Shown piece by piece: positions 7,577-15,954 of a stretch of 64,000 nucleotides of DNA. The number at the start of each line of letters is the position of its first letter. The stretch's first letter is position 1. Source of the DNA: Candidatus Cloacimonadota bacterium (GTDB lineage: Bacteria > Cloacimonadota > Cloacimonadia > Cloacimonadales > Cloacimonadaceae); contig JAEWNJ010000115.1 of NCBI GenBank assembly GCA_023392795.1, positions 15,395-79,394 of the forward strand, given 5' to 3'. The notes beneath the pieces are model-generated. The model was not told where the DNA came from. It saw only the letters and a program-made list of their open reading frames with translations, and did no database searches. Made by a program: the position numbers and the translations under genes.

Positions 7577-8332
7577 TTGAATCTACGAATAGCCGCAGCG
7601 GTGTTTCCTCCTGTTACGCACTCCAACGGTGCCATTCAAAGGATGCTAGAGCAGGTGGAAAAGGCTAAAAGTCAGAATTGCGATCTGATCATGTTCCCTG
7701 AAGCAGTATTGGGGGGATTGGACACCTTGGGGGATTATCAGTCTGATCTGGAGATATCATATCAGGAAGACTCTCCTGAACTACGGCGCATCAGGGACTT
7801 TACCAAAAGAGAATCCATCGGCATTGGATTCGGATTTCTGGAAAACGCCGATGGATTCATCTATGATGCATACCTGATCTACGATCATACCGGAGAGCTT
7901 TGTCTGCATTATCGCAGAATTTCCGACACCTGGATGCCCTCTGAGGTATCCCGTGATCATTATGCTTGCGGTGAAGAGCTACTGATCAGTGACACTGCGT
8001 ATGGCAGGCTTGGCGTCCTGCTCTGCGGCGATTTGTTCGATGAGGAGCTAGTTCAGCAATTGTGCAGCCAGAAGCCAAACCTGTGTTTACATCCCATGGC
8101 GCGCGCATTTCCATTGACCGATGATATTCAGCAGAGCTGGGATGAGCAGGAGTTTCCCTTTTATCTGGAAGAATACTGCAAGCTCAAGACCGATGTTCTG
8201 GTCTGCAATATGCTGGATTTTACGCCAGATGTTGGCGCTATCTATTGTGGTGGAGCCTGGTTCATCCGGAATGGTCAGGTGCATAGCAGCTTGCCCTTGA
8301 TGCAGCAAGGGCTGCTAATTGTTGATATATAA
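7577..8332 (+). CDS. carbon-nitrogen hydrolase (nitrilase superfamily), atypical triad
   Basis: A 251-residue protein with the nitrilase fold. The catalytic Glu is in MFPEAVLGG (E42) and the nucleophile in GVLLCGDLF (C150). The lysine expected in the family YRKxHL motif is replaced: here the text is HYRRISD, placing Arg114 where Lys normally sits. This may mean altered or lost amidase activity. The start is TTG at 7577 with GAGG upstream (7565-7568); a nearby ATG is out of frame. It lies 35 bases after the VOC gene and 24 before the DUF3795 gene, so the three probably form one transcript. Substrate unknown. Confidence 0.8.
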   Translation: MNLRIAAAVFPPVTHSNGAIQRMLEQVEKAKSQNCDLIMFPEAVLGGLDTLGDYQSDLEISYQEDSPELRRIRDFTKRESIGIGFGFLENADGFIYDAYLIYDHTGELCLHYRRISDTWMPSEVSRDHYACGEELLISDTAYGRLGVLLCGDLFDEELVQQLCSQKPNLCLHPMARAFPLTDDIQQSWDEQEFPFYLEEYCKLKTDVLVCNMLDFTPDVGAIYCGGAWFIRNGQVHSSLPLMQQGLLIVDI

Positions 8333-8356
8333 ATCCAAAATGTAAGGAGAATAAAC

Positions 8357-8803
8357 ATGAGAGAATCAAAAGACTATCTATGTTACTGCGGTCTATACTG
8401 CAAGATGTGCAGCATTGTAAATGGACTGCCTCAGGCTGCGCGCTCCCTGCATCAGATCATGCTGGAAGATGGCTGGGAAGGTTTTGGTAGCTTTATGTAT
8501 CCGGAGTTTGGCGATTTTTGGAAAGTGCTGACTGAACTGAAGGAAATGGACAGCACTTCGCCCCTCTGCATCGGCGGTTGTGGTAATCCAGCTTGTGAAA
8601 TCCGCATCTGCGCAAAGACAAAAGGCTTGGACGTTTGCGCGTTTTGCGACGAATATCCCTGTGCCAAACTAAGGGCTTTTACCGATGCCTATCCCTTTAT
8701 TCTGAAGAATAATGAGCGGATCAGAGAAATCGGTATCGAGGCTTGGTTAAAGGAACAAGACGAACTGGTAGCCAGGGGAGTTACCCATAAAAGCCTGAAA
8801 TAG
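8357..8803 (+). CDS. DUF3795 cysteine-rich protein
   Basis: A 148-residue protein matching the DUF3795 pattern: YCGLYCKMCSI near the N-terminus, then CIGGCGNPACEIRICAKTKG and VCAFCDEYPCAKLRAF. About a dozen Cys residues in CxxC-type pairs suggest bound zinc or an Fe-S cluster. These proteins are widespread in anaerobic bacteria and archaea without an assigned role. AAGGAG precedes the ATG. It is probably the last gene of the VOC-nitrilase transcript. Confidence 0.82.
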   Translation: MRESKDYLCYCGLYCKMCSIVNGLPQAARSLHQIMLEDGWEGFGSFMYPEFGDFWKVLTELKEMDSTSPLCIGGCGNPACEIRICAKTKGLDVCAFCDEYPCAKLRAFTDAYPFILKNNERIREIGIEAWLKEQDELVARGVTHKSLK

Positions 8804-9193
8804 CTTCTCTTTACCGAAAGCTCCAGCGCTCATCCTTGTATTTGAAGGATCCGGAGCCCGGTACATTCAACTCATTGTCTGATACATACCAGTCTTCAGG
8901 CCCGTGAAAGATGGCATTTGACCCTTTCATGGCCTCAGTGCTTTGAGCTGTGTATACGCGCATTCCGGGCTTGGATACCTGACTGGACTGACGGTACAGA
9001 ATGGATTGATCTACCTCACGCGGATTACGCGGATGACGCGGATTTAGTGACAAAACGGCTGTGCATGGAAGATGGAAACCTGACAGGACTGACAGAACTG
9101 AAAAACTAAAGGACAATTCTGCTTGACAATTGAGGTGACTTGCTCTAAATGGCGGGCGTTTCATAGATCAAACAACAATAGAAGGAGTAAACA
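8804..9193. other. 390-bp intergenic region with slippage repeats
   Basis: No confident gene. A minus-strand frame (9164-8811) contains protein-like text near its end (GSNAIFHGPEDWYVSDNELN), but its upper half crosses low-complexity repeats (ACGCGGAT three times at 9018-9042; CTGACAGGACTGACAGAACTG near 9080). It may be a decayed gene remnant. Confidence 0.4.
9123..9150 (+). promoter_or_regulatory. putative sigma-70-type promoter of the Cache-protein gene
   Basis: TTGACA at 9123-9128 and CTAAAT at 9145-9150 are 16 bases apart, 44 bases upstream of the start codon. The -35 is perfect and the -10 weak. Confidence 0.35.
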
Positions 9194-9709
9194 ATGCTTT
9201 TCAGTTTCAGAACCCGTGATTTGGTGATCTGCGCTTTAGCGCTACTCACGTTTTGCGTAATGCCTCTATTCGCTCAGGACAAAATAGAGCTTGAAGTACA
9301 GCGGGAGGTCCTGGTCAATAGCACTCAGGTCGCGGCTCAGGGCCTAAGTGGTCTTCTTAGTAATCTGGATCCCAAAGAGCACATAGAGATATGCCGCGAT
9401 TTTATCAGGCAAATCCGATACTTTGACGACAAATCAGGTTACTTCTACATCTACGACATGAAGGGTGTGAATATCGCCCATGCCACCCAGCCCGAAAATG
9501 AAGGGAAGGACCTCTTTGAATACCGCGATTCCAAGGGTAATCTCCTGATTCAGGGCTTGATCAAAGCTGCCGCCGAGGGGGGAGGCTTTGTGGATTTCTG
9601 GTGGGAAAACCCGCTCACTGAAAAAGAAGAAAAGAAGTTAGGTTACGCCGTACCGATCAAGGGAACAGATTTTTTTATCGGCTCCGGCATTTATGTGGAA
9701 CAAGAGTAG
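9194..9709 (+). CDS. secreted single-Cache sensor-domain protein
   Basis: A 171-residue protein with a signal peptide (hydrophobic 9-25, PLFAQD cleavage-like end) followed by one Cache domain. Text such as GYFYIYDMKGVNIAHATQP, GKDLFEYRDSKG and LGYAVPIKGTDFFIGSGIY is typical of the sCache_2 ligand-binding fold of chemoreceptors and histidine kinases. No transmembrane anchor or signalling module follows, so it is a free periplasmic ligand-binding protein that may hand its ligand to another receptor. GAAGGAG supports the ATG. It stands alone upstream of the groES operon. Confidence 0.85.
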   Translation: MLFSFRTRDLVICALALLTFCVMPLFAQDKIELEVQREVLVNSTQVAAQGLSGLLSNLDPKEHIEICRDFIRQIRYFDDKSGYFYIYDMKGVNIAHATQPENEGKDLFEYRDSKGNLLIQGLIKAAAEGGGFVDFWWENPLTEKEEKKLGYAVPIKGTDFFIGSGIYVEQE

Positions 9710-9801
9710 ATGAATTCACGAATCCAATCAGTTTCGGGAATCTTGCGGCCAGTGAAAGACGCCTGTAGGTGATCCAGCTCATTGGATCAGCGCATTTGGA
9801 C

Positions 9802-9860
9802 TTGACAAAAAGTTAGCAGTCTAAAAAAGTGTTTGCTAAGAACATGCTTCTGACTATAAT
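9802..9860 (+). promoter_or_regulatory. groES promoter overlapped by a CIRCE-like HrcA operator
   Basis: TTAGCAGTC (9813-9821), a 9-base spacer, then GTTTGCTAA (9831-9839) matches the CIRCE layout TTAGCACTC-N9-GAGTGCTAA, with outer arms TTAGCA/TGCTAA intact and the inner bases degenerate. A -10 box TATAAT (9855-9860) pairs with TTGCTA (9833-9838) at 16-bp spacing, so the right CIRCE arm covers the -35 box. A second TTGACA lies at 9802-9807. HrcA repression of the groES-trxA operon is the natural reading. Confidence 0.8.
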
Positions 9861-9898
9861 AGAGTATAGCAAGCTTAAGATAACAAATGGAGGTTATT

Positions 9899-10171
9899 AT
9901 GAAACTGAGACCCATTGAAGATCATGTTGTGGTTAAAATTGCCGCGGCAGCCCAGGAAAAGACTATTGGTGGCATTATCATCCCGGATACTGCCAAGGAA
10001 AAACCCCAAATTGCCGAGATCGTAGCGGTCGGAACTGATGAAGACCTGCAAAAGATCGTCAAGGTGGGCGATAAAGTTCTCTATGGCAAGTATGCCGGAA
10101 CCGAGATCGAACTCGACGGAATCAAATACCTCATTCTTTCCAAGAGCGACATCCTGGCAGTAGTCGAGTAG
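9899..10171 (+). CDS. groES: co-chaperonin GroES
   Basis: A 90-residue Hsp10. It starts [13 protein letters not shown], has the mobile-loop region [17 protein letters not shown] that contacts GroEL, and ends [15 protein letters not shown]. The ATG at 9899 follows GGAGG (9889-9893); the in-frame ATG at 9887 overlaps that site. A CIRCE-like operator lies just upstream. groEL is not next to it: thioredoxin follows after 6 bases, so the chaperonin ring must be encoded elsewhere. Confidence 0.97.
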   Translation: MKLRPIEDHVVVKIAAAAQEKTIGGIIIPDTAKEKPQIAEIVAVGTDEDLQKIVKVGDKVLYGKYAGTEIELDGIKYLILSKSDILAVVE

Positions 10172-10177
10172 GGCATC

Positions 10178-10498
10178 ATGGCTATTACGGAAGTAAAGAC
10201 CGATACCTTTGAAGCCGAGGTCCTAAAGAGCGATATCCCTGTTCTGGTGGATTTCTGGGCTCCCTGGTGTGGTCCCTGTAAAGCCCTCATCCCCATAATT
10301 CAGAAACTTGCAGATGAAGTGGATGGCAAAGTGAAAGTATGCAAGGTGAATATCGATGAAAGCCCTGATATTGCGTCTAAATACTCCATCATGTCCATTC
10401 CTACACTGTTGGTCTTTGTCGGCGGTACAGTCAGCGACCAATTGGTCGGACTTGTGCAAAAAGACAAGATCATGGACAAGCTGAAACCTCATATGTAA
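10178..10498 (+). CDS. trxA: thioredoxin
   Basis: A 106-residue classical cytoplasmic thioredoxin with the WCGPC redox site (FWAPWCGPCKALIP) and the cis-Pro motif SIPTLLVF. It reduces protein disulfides using electrons from thioredoxin reductase. The ATG lies 6 bases after the groES stop, so the two are cotranscribed and trxA should share CIRCE/heat-shock control. A strong terminator closes the operon 25 bases downstream. Confidence 0.97.
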   Translation: MAITEVKTDTFEAEVLKSDIPVLVDFWAPWCGPCKALIPIIQKLADEVDGKVKVCKVNIDESPDIASKYSIMSIPTLLVFVGGTVSDQLVGLVQKDKIMDKLKPHM

Positions 10499-10522
10499 AG
10501 ATATCGACCAGACCTTTGAGAT

Positions 10523-10550
10523 AGGGGACAGTATTCTGTCCCCTTTCCTT
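10523..10550 (+). terminator. rho-independent terminator of groES-trxA
   Basis: A perfect 9-bp stem, AGGGGACAG (10523-10531) with CTGTCCCCT (10536-10544), a TATT loop and a T-rich tail. Confidence 0.88.
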
Positions 10551-10667
10551 ATCTCTGGTGCAAGAGATTTGCTTGGTGAGACGTGACAAAACGCTTGACT
10601 TAATTGGCAGGGCAAAAATTCTGGCGTTCTAAATGAAAAAATGTGAATATCATAAGGAGATAGATCA

Positions 10668-10802
10668 ATGAAAAGGACTTATCAGCCCTCAAACAGATCC
10701 CGTAAGAACACCCATGGCTTCCGCCTGCGGATGTCTACCAAAAACGGACGCAAAGTGCTTGCCCGTCGCAGAGCTAAAGGGAGAAAAGTACTCTGTGTAT
10801 AA
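10668..10802 (+). CDS. rpmH: 50S ribosomal protein L34
   Basis: A 44-residue protein too short for most gene callers. [18 protein letters not shown], a central [19 protein letters not shown] segment and a basic C-terminus match L34 throughout. TAAGGAGA precedes the ATG. It opens the classical rpmH-rnpA-yidD-yidC-jag cluster; dnaA, often divergent from rpmH, is not adjacent. A TTGACT at 10595 may belong to its promoter, but a good -10 box is not evident. Confidence 0.97.
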   Translation: MKRTYQPSNRSRKNTHGFRLRMSTKNGRKVLARRRAKGRKVLCV

Positions 10803-10805
10803 CCC

Positions 10806-11123
10806 ATGATCCGTTGGATCAAAACCCATCAGGAATATACGGACTTTATGCAGGCAGTATCTGCTTGCCGGACGGCGCATTTCTATGCTCCAATCCTTGC
10901 TTCTGCCCAGGGATTGGCTTTGGGAATTACGATCAGCAAAAAGGTGGGAAACGCCGTGTTGCGTAACCGTCTGAAACGCAGGATCAAAGCCTGGTGCATG
11001 ACGAACACTGCATCTCTGCCGCAGGATCGAAAGCTAAACATCATCGCACGCAGGGGAGCGGCTCAGCTCTCCTGGGACGAGCTTTCTGCAGAGCTACTTG
11101 CTTTGTTGGGAGCGGTGAAATGA
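10806..11123 (+). CDS. rnpA: ribonuclease P protein component
   Basis: A 105-residue protein that helps RNase P RNA remove tRNA 5' leaders. The signature SKKVGNAVLRNRLKRRIK, containing the RNR motif, is clear, as is an N-terminal aromatic patch that holds the leader. It begins 3 bases after the rpmH stop and overlaps yidD by ATGA, consistent with translational coupling. Confidence 0.95.
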   Translation: MIRWIKTHQEYTDFMQAVSACRTAHFYAPILASAQGLALGITISKKVGNAVLRNRLKRRIKAWCMTNTASLPQDRKLNIIARRGAAQLSWDELSAELLALLGAVK

Positions 11124-11356
11124 TCCTATCCGCTGTGTACAGCGTGCCAAATCGCCTGGTCATGCTGATCATCCGCTTTTACCAAGGCTTCATATCACCG
11201 GCTTTACCGCGCAGTTGCCGCTTTACACCAAGTTGTTCGAACTACGCTCTTCAGGCATTTCAAAAGTATTCACTGCCCAAAGCCATGTATCTCAGCGTTT
11301 GGCGCATCTTACGCTGCAATCCCTTTTGCCGGGGTGGATACGATCCACTACCCTAA
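11120..11356 (+). CDS. yidD: membrane protein insertion efficiency factor YidD
   Basis: A 78-residue protein with the family text IRFYQGFISPALPRSCRFTPSCSNYALQA and a CNPFCRGGYDPLP end. It carries the conserved Cys set and an N-terminal amphipathic segment that places it at the inner membrane, where it assists YidC-dependent insertion. The ATG overlaps the rnpA stop (ATGA), and yidC follows 9 bases after its end. Confidence 0.96.
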   Translation: MILSAVYSVPNRLVMLIIRFYQGFISPALPRSCRFTPSCSNYALQAFQKYSLPKAMYLSVWRILRCNPFCRGGYDPLP

Positions 11357-11365
11357 GGAGACATT

Positions 11366-13006
11366 TTGGATAAACGTACGATAACCGCTCTTTTGATGAT
11401 GCTCGTCTTGTATCTGGCTTTCGACATGTTGGTCTGGAAACCACAACGCCAGGCCGCTCAGTTGGCCACTGCAGCTAAAACTCAGGAAGCAGACGCTCCT
11501 GTGGACAGCACTCTCCAAACAGACCCAGAAGCTGAGTATGATGCAGTGATAGCAGATAGCCTGCTCGGCAATGCTACCGCTGTTTCCAGCATAGTGAGCC
11601 TGGAAAATGAGCATTTAATCGCGCGTTTTGATAGCAAGGGCGCTGTGATCACTTCTTTGGAACTGAAGAACTACAGCTACGATGAAAACCGTAAGGTTGA
11701 TCTCGTTCCCCAAGGGGAAAACCTTGGTGGATTGAGTCTGTATCTGGGTAGCAGCAGCACTACGCTCGCCGGTACTGTGTTTGAATATCAGTTGGATGAA
11801 GCCAGGCGTGAACTGAAGTTTTACCTCGGCACTGCGGACAACCCTAATGTGGTGAAAAGCTATACATTGGACGATTCTTTCGGTCTGAAGATGGATGTAG
11901 CAGTGCAAAACATGGGTCCCGTCAGCGGGATCCGTTGGGATTTTGAAGCAGGGATTGCCGATAGCGAGAAGAATACCAAATCCAAGCATCAAGATTACCG
12001 TTTTTACCTGAATGCCGATAACAACATCATGAAGCTTGCCCTTTCCAAGATGCGCAAGAATCCCCCACAGGGCAGCTTCGGCAGCTTTGCCTGGATGGCA
12101 GTACGCAGCAAGTATTTCACCATTGCTTTGCGCGAGCAGGAACCGCCCCTGTCCCGCAGCTTTAGCAGTGTGGTGAATCCCGAAACTGCCAATCCCGGAT
12201 TCAGTCTGGATAGCTTCAATCGTGGGGCCAAACAATCCTGGCAGCAGAGCTTTGTGCTCTATGCTGGCCCTGCCGATGCCAATCTCTTGAAAACTTATGG
12301 CAAGCAGATGGAAAACATCGCTGAGCGCGGAGCTAATTGGCTGCGCTGGCTGGCAAATATCTTTGCCTGGTTCCTCACTTGGTTGCACGGCTATATCAAG
12401 AATTACGGCATCGTGATCCTCATCCTGGCGCTCATTTTGAAGGTCGTTTTGCATCCTCTGACGCATAAAAGCATGTCGGCATCGATGAAGATGCAAAAGA
12501 TCCAGCCCCAATTGCAGGCCCTGCAAAAGAAGTATAAGGACGATCCCAAGACCTTGCAGCTCGAAATGAGCAAGCTTTACAAGGAAGCGGGTGCCAGTCC
12601 GCTGTCAGGATGCCTTCCTCTTCTGCTGCAGATGCCTATCTTCCTCTCATTGTACAATGTTCTGCGTTACTCTCTGGATATGCGTAACGCCGGTTTCGGG
12701 CTTTGGCTTACCGACCTTTCCGAGCCCGATCCTTACATGATTTTACCCATCATCATGGGCGTTTTTATGGTTATCCAATCCCTGATGATGCAGCCCAAAA
12801 AAGCTGATACTGAAGAAATGGACGAAAAGCAGAAAGCCATGCAGTCATCGCAAAAGATGATGACCTGGATGATGCCGGTCATGATGTTCTTCATCTTCCG
12901 CGGCATGCCCGCCGGATTGGTGCTTTATTGGACCACTTTCAACATCTTCTCGGTAATCCAGCAGTATTACCTGATGAAGAATTACAAAAACAAGGATTTA
13001 GTTTAA
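11366..13006 (+). CDS. yidC: membrane protein insertase YidC
   Basis: A 546-residue Gram-negative-type insertase. An N-terminal membrane anchor (about 8-24) is followed by a large periplasmic beta-sandwich (about 60-330), then the conserved five-helix core with QLQALQKKYKDDPKTLQ, EAGASPLSGCLPLLLQMPIF and a final GLVLYWTTFNIFSVIQQYYL helix. The large periplasmic domain argues for a two-membrane cell. The start is TTG with AAGGAG 6 bases upstream. It inserts inner-membrane proteins alone or with Sec. Confidence 0.96.
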   Translation: MDKRTITALLMMLVLYLAFDMLVWKPQRQAAQLATAAKTQEADAPVDSTLQTDPEAEYDAVIADSLLGNATAVSSIVSLENEHLIARFDSKGAVITSLELKNYSYDENRKVDLVPQGENLGGLSLYLGSSSTTLAGTVFEYQLDEARRELKFYLGTADNPNVVKSYTLDDSFGLKMDVAVQNMGPVSGIRWDFEAGIADSEKNTKSKHQDYRFYLNADNNIMKLALSKMRKNPPQGSFGSFAWMAVRSKYFTIALREQEPPLSRSFSSVVNPETANPGFSLDSFNRGAKQSWQQSFVLYAGPADANLLKTYGKQMENIAERGANWLRWLANIFAWFLTWLHGYIKNYGIVILILALILKVVLHPLTHKSMSASMKMQKIQPQLQALQKKYKDDPKTLQLEMSKLYKEAGASPLSGCLPLLLQMPIFLSLYNVLRYSLDMRNAGFGLWLTDLSEPDPYMILPIIMGVFMVIQSLMMQPKKADTEEMDEKQKAMQSSQKMMTWMMPVMMFFIFRGMPAGLVLYWTTFNIFSVIQQYYLMKNYKNKDLV

Positions 13007-13909
13007 ATGAATACGATCGATAAGAGCGGATTGAGCGTCGAAGACATCATCCGCGAGTTTCGCCTTGAGCACAATATACGTGATCATGAATTGAAGTATG
13101 AGATCATCAAAAGGCCTTCGAAGGGCATTTTTGGTCTCTTTGCCAATAAACTCGCCCTGGTTAGATTCCAGGTGCCGGAAAGCTCAGACCGGGTGAGGCT
13201 CTTTACCGAGACCTTGCTCAAAAAAATGGGCATCAGCTATAGCAATATCACCAGTAAGATGGAAGGGAAGACCCTGTATCTGACCATAGAAGGTATCGTG
13301 GAGACAGGATTCATCATCGGAAAGAACGGTTCCATGCTGGAAACCATCCAATATCTGGTAAATCGGGTCTTTGAAGGCGACCGCAAGCTGGAACGCATCT
13401 ATCTGGACGCCGATGGCTACCGCGAACGCCGTGAATCGCAATTCCTGCACAAGTATCTGCCTCAGATCAACAAGATCAAGGTACATGGCAAGGCTTTGAC
13501 CCTGGAACCCATGAGCCCCGGCGAACGCCGAATCATCCACCGTCACATTGAGCGCGATAAAGGACTGAGAACCCTCACTATCGGTGACGGCGAAAACAAA
13601 CGCATCGTGATCTTCTCCTCCAAACAGAAGGAGAGCGAAGTATTGCAACAGACCAAACAGGATGGCAAACCGGAAGCCAGACGCAATGGTAAACCGCAAA
13701 GCCAGGAAAACGAGCCAGCGGATAAACCTGCCCGCACACCCCGTCCCCGCCCTCGCCCGGAGCAAAAGACCGAAGCCAGACCGGAAATGAAACGGAATAC
13801 TAACAGGCCAAACTCCGAGCCGGATTCTGCCGACAAACCCAGAAAGCCCCGCCCGCGCAGACCCCGTCCTCCCCGCAGGGATGATGGCACACCCAGATCT
13901 GGGGACTAA
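13007..13909 (+). CDS. jag: RNA-binding protein Jag/KhpB (Jag_N-KH-R3H) with basic tail
   Basis: A 300-residue protein. The Jag_N domain (about 1-55) carries SKGIFGLFA, the KH domain has GFIIGKNGSMLETIQYLVNR (GxxG loop GKNG), and the R3H domain has MSPGERRIIHRHI. KhpB proteins bind RNA and affect cell division and envelope synthesis in other bacteria. The last ~90 residues form an unusual Arg/Pro/Lys/Glu-rich disordered tail, likely extra RNA-binding surface. The ATG directly follows the yidC stop. mnmE, often next in this cluster, is replaced by an MBL-fold hydrolase. Confidence 0.92.
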   Translation: MNTIDKSGLSVEDIIREFRLEHNIRDHELKYEIIKRPSKGIFGLFANKLALVRFQVPESSDRVRLFTETLLKKMGISYSNITSKMEGKTLYLTIEGIVETGFIIGKNGSMLETIQYLVNRVFEGDRKLERIYLDADGYRERRESQFLHKYLPQINKIKVHGKALTLEPMSPGERRIIHRHIERDKGLRTLTIGDGENKRIVIFSSKQKESEVLQQTKQDGKPEARRNGKPQSQENEPADKPARTPRPRPRPEQKTEARPEMKRNTNRPNSEPDSADKPRKPRPRRPRPPRRDDGTPRSGD

Positions 13910-14704
13910 GTGAAGCTTTTCAAAATCTACGCCGGGCATTATTGGTCGGATGGGGGAGCCCTGATGGGGGTTTTGCCATACGCGATCTGGAAGGATAAAA
14001 TCGGTGTGGATGAACGCAGACGTCAGAAGATGGATCTGAATCTGCTGCTTATCGTAAGCGAAGAGCGGCGGATTCTGGTCGATACGGGTCTGGGCAACCG
14101 TCTCAGTGACAAGCAAAAGGAGATCTATCGTCCCAGTGACTTCGCTCTGCCTCTTGCCCTCGGTGAGCTCGGATATCGGGATATCGACATCACCGACGTG
14201 ATCATGACTCACCTCCATTTTGACCATGCCGGCGGAATAGTAACCGGTTTTGGAGATCGGGACACGCTTACATTTCCCCAGGCTACATATTGGATTCAGA
14301 AATCAGAATGGGAGATCGCCAAAGCCCCTGATGGTTTGAATCAGGCTGCCTACGCCTTTTCTCATCAGCTTTCACTGTTGGAAGAGCGGGGGAAGATAAA
14401 CCTTATCGAGGGAGAAGTTCAAATAGCCCAGGGAGTTAGCTGCGTACTTTGCGGGGGACATACGATCGGCTCGCAGTTTGTACAGGTAGATGCTGATAAT
14501 GGACTGCACATATACGCCGGAGACATTATCCCCACCAAGTTTCACACGTCGCCAGCCATCACATCGGCTTATGATGTATGCCGCAGAGATACCTTCAAGG
14601 CCAAAATGGACATCTACGGACGTTTAAAAGCGAAGGATGGTTATCTGCTCCTGGATCACGATACCCGAGAATGGGAGATACCCATCTCACAACTCAGGGT
14701 GTAG
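13910..14704 (+). CDS. MBL-fold metallo-hydrolase
   Basis: A 264-residue metallo-beta-lactamase-fold protein with the dinuclear metal motif HLHFDH (101-106), His in CGGHTIGSQ (184), Asp in YAGDIIPT (205) and His in LLLDHD (250). The set is complete, so it should be active. The N-terminal layout and late metal ligands resemble lactonase/quorum-quenching-like and general MBL hydrolases; the substrate is unknown. The GTG start directly follows the jag stop, so it belongs to the rpmH-jag transcript. Confidence 0.88.
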   Translation: MKLFKIYAGHYWSDGGALMGVLPYAIWKDKIGVDERRRQKMDLNLLLIVSEERRILVDTGLGNRLSDKQKEIYRPSDFALPLALGELGYRDIDITDVIMTHLHFDHAGGIVTGFGDRDTLTFPQATYWIQKSEWEIAKAPDGLNQAAYAFSHQLSLLEERGKINLIEGEVQIAQGVSCVLCGGHTIGSQFVQVDADNGLHIYAGDIIPTKFHTSPAITSAYDVCRRDTFKAKMDIYGRLKAKDGYLLLDHDTREWEIPISQLRV

Positions 14705-14711
14705 AAGTTAT

Positions 14712-14737
14712 TCGGGCCGTTTTTTTTACCGGCCCGA
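14712..14737 (+). terminator. hairpin with T8 in the loop, between convergent genes
   Basis: TCGGGCCG (14712-14719) pairs with CGGCCCGA (14730-14737). The T-run lies in the loop, which is odd for an intrinsic terminator, but the position, 8 bases after the MBL gene and 11 before the end of the convergent TPR gene, suggests a terminator acting in one or both directions. Confidence 0.55.
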
Positions 14738-14747
14738 TCTTATATCA

Positions 14748-15395
14748 CTATTTCTTTAGCTTATCCTGAAGATCCTTGTACAACTGCTGCAGTTGATCAT
14801 CGGAAAACTCTTCATCAAAGTGGCTGCCTTCTTCCTCAGAATCCAAGCTTAAAGCTGTGTCCAGCGCGGTCTTTGCTTCCTGGTAGCGTTCAAGCTTTGA
14901 TAGTGCCATCGCATACCAGATGTAAGCGTCATAATGCTCCTCATTGGTCTCAATCGCCATTTCCAGTGATGTTATCGCTGCCGGGTAATCACCTGATTTG
15001 TACAGGGCTTCACCTTTATGACGCCAGGGGCAGGACCACTTGGGGCTTTCCTTGTTCAGCATATCATAGAGCCTGATTGCTTCCGCATACTTTTCCCTAC
15101 CCAGGTACATATTGGCCAAACTGAAGCGTTCCGCTGGCTTGAGCTCTTTCTCCTGGCTCAGAGCCAGATCCATCAGACGTTTGGCTTCATAATCGGCAAT
15201 ATAAGCCAGGTTCAGCTTTGTCTGCATGGAAGATGAGCTATCCTTGTCCATCTGAGCGAGGTATTGAACAGCAGCGCCGAAGGTATCAGTGCCGGGGTTA
15301 TCCAGATAGGCGCGAACCGGATTGGTATCGGCGGCAAAGATCATAGCACAGGCGCAGGCGATGAGGATGATCAGGTAACAACGTTTGATCATCAT
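14748..15395 (-). CDS. secreted TPR-repeat protein
   Basis: About 215 residues: a signal peptide (MMIKRCYLIILIACACAMIFAADT) and then tetratricopeptide repeats, clearest in KYAEAIRLYDMLNKESPKW, GDYPAAITSLEMAIETNEEH and ERYQEAKTALDTALSLD, ending in an acidic and lysine-rich helix. TPRs mediate protein contacts, here outside the inner membrane. ATG 15395 is preferred because AGGTG lies just before it; an in-frame GTG at 15401 is an alternative. It follows ppnP by a few bases and is probably cotranscribed with it. Confidence 0.8.
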   Translation of the reverse strand: MMIKRCYLIILIACACAMIFAADTNPVRAYLDNPGTDTFGAAVQYLAQMDKDSSSSMQTKLNLAYIADYEAKRLMDLALSQEKELKPAERFSLANMYLGREKYAEAIRLYDMLNKESPKWSCPWRHKGEALYKSGDYPAAITSLEMAIETNEEHYDAYIWYAMALSKLERYQEAKTALDTALSLDSEEEGSHFDEEFSDDQLQQLYKDLQDKLKK

Positions 15396-15401
15396 GCGCA
15401 C

Positions 15402-15683
15402 CTATTCGTAACGGCACAGATATGCGGTCTGCTCAGTTACCTTGAGCTGAAACTTGTTATTGGCAGGCACGATGAAAGTCTCATTGGCACCAAAGGTCTT
15501 CCACTGTGTAGCGCCTGGCAGCATCACTGTTAGAGCTCCTGAAACCACTGTCATGTACTCCACTGTGGATGTTCCAAACTCATATTCACCGATATCCATC
15601 ACGCCCACGGTTTGTCTGCCCAGGGCATTGTTCAGCGCGACAGACTTCACTTTTCCGTCGAAGTATTCATTGGATTGTAACAT
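15402..15683 (-). CDS. ppnP: pyrimidine/purine nucleoside phosphorylase (PpnP, DUF1255)
   Basis: A 93-residue single-domain cupin, the full length of PpnP. It has [40 protein letters not shown] and [13 protein letters not shown]. Characterised relatives phosphorolyse several nucleosides to base and ribose-1-phosphate. ATG 15683 has GAGGAT upstream; the longer frame to 15752 is not supported. Confidence 0.93.
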   Translation of the reverse strand: MLQSNEYFDGKVKSVALNNALGRQTVGVMDIGEYEFGTSTVEYMTVVSGALTVMLPGATQWKTFGANETFIVPANNKFQLKVTEQTAYLCRYE

Positions 15684-15817
15684 GTTAAGTATCCTCTTCA
15701 CTTTATATTTTGGATCTGGTGTCAGGCTAACAGACCATGGGATGGGGGTCAAGCAGAATATTGTGGCAGAATGTACACAGCATCCTCAGGGAACCGCATC
15801 GATCGTCCATAAACTGC

Positions 15818-15845
15818 TTGACAATGTGCTGTGCTCAATTATACT
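15818..15845 (+). promoter_or_regulatory. sigma-70-type promoter of the lipoprotein-LruC operon
   Basis: TTGACA (15818-15823) and TATACT (15840-15845) have a 16-bp spacer, with 109 bases to the start codon at 15955. The long leader could hold regulation, but no recognisable structure was seen. Confidence 0.6.
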
Positions 15846-15954
15846 TACACCGATAATAGGTAAATGGCGCTGTGTTTGAAGCAGATTGCATCTTAAGCAA
15901 TTCTGCCTCCGGCACTGTGATAGATTACATGTTTTTAGTTAACAAGGAGACATC

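Noticed and set aside
11615..12526. 303-codon minus-strand frame opposite yidC
   Set aside because: Antisense shadow of yidC with no independent support.
13184..14227. 347-codon minus-strand frame across jag and the MBL gene
   Set aside because: Spans two real plus-strand genes in antisense; composition is that of a complement frame.
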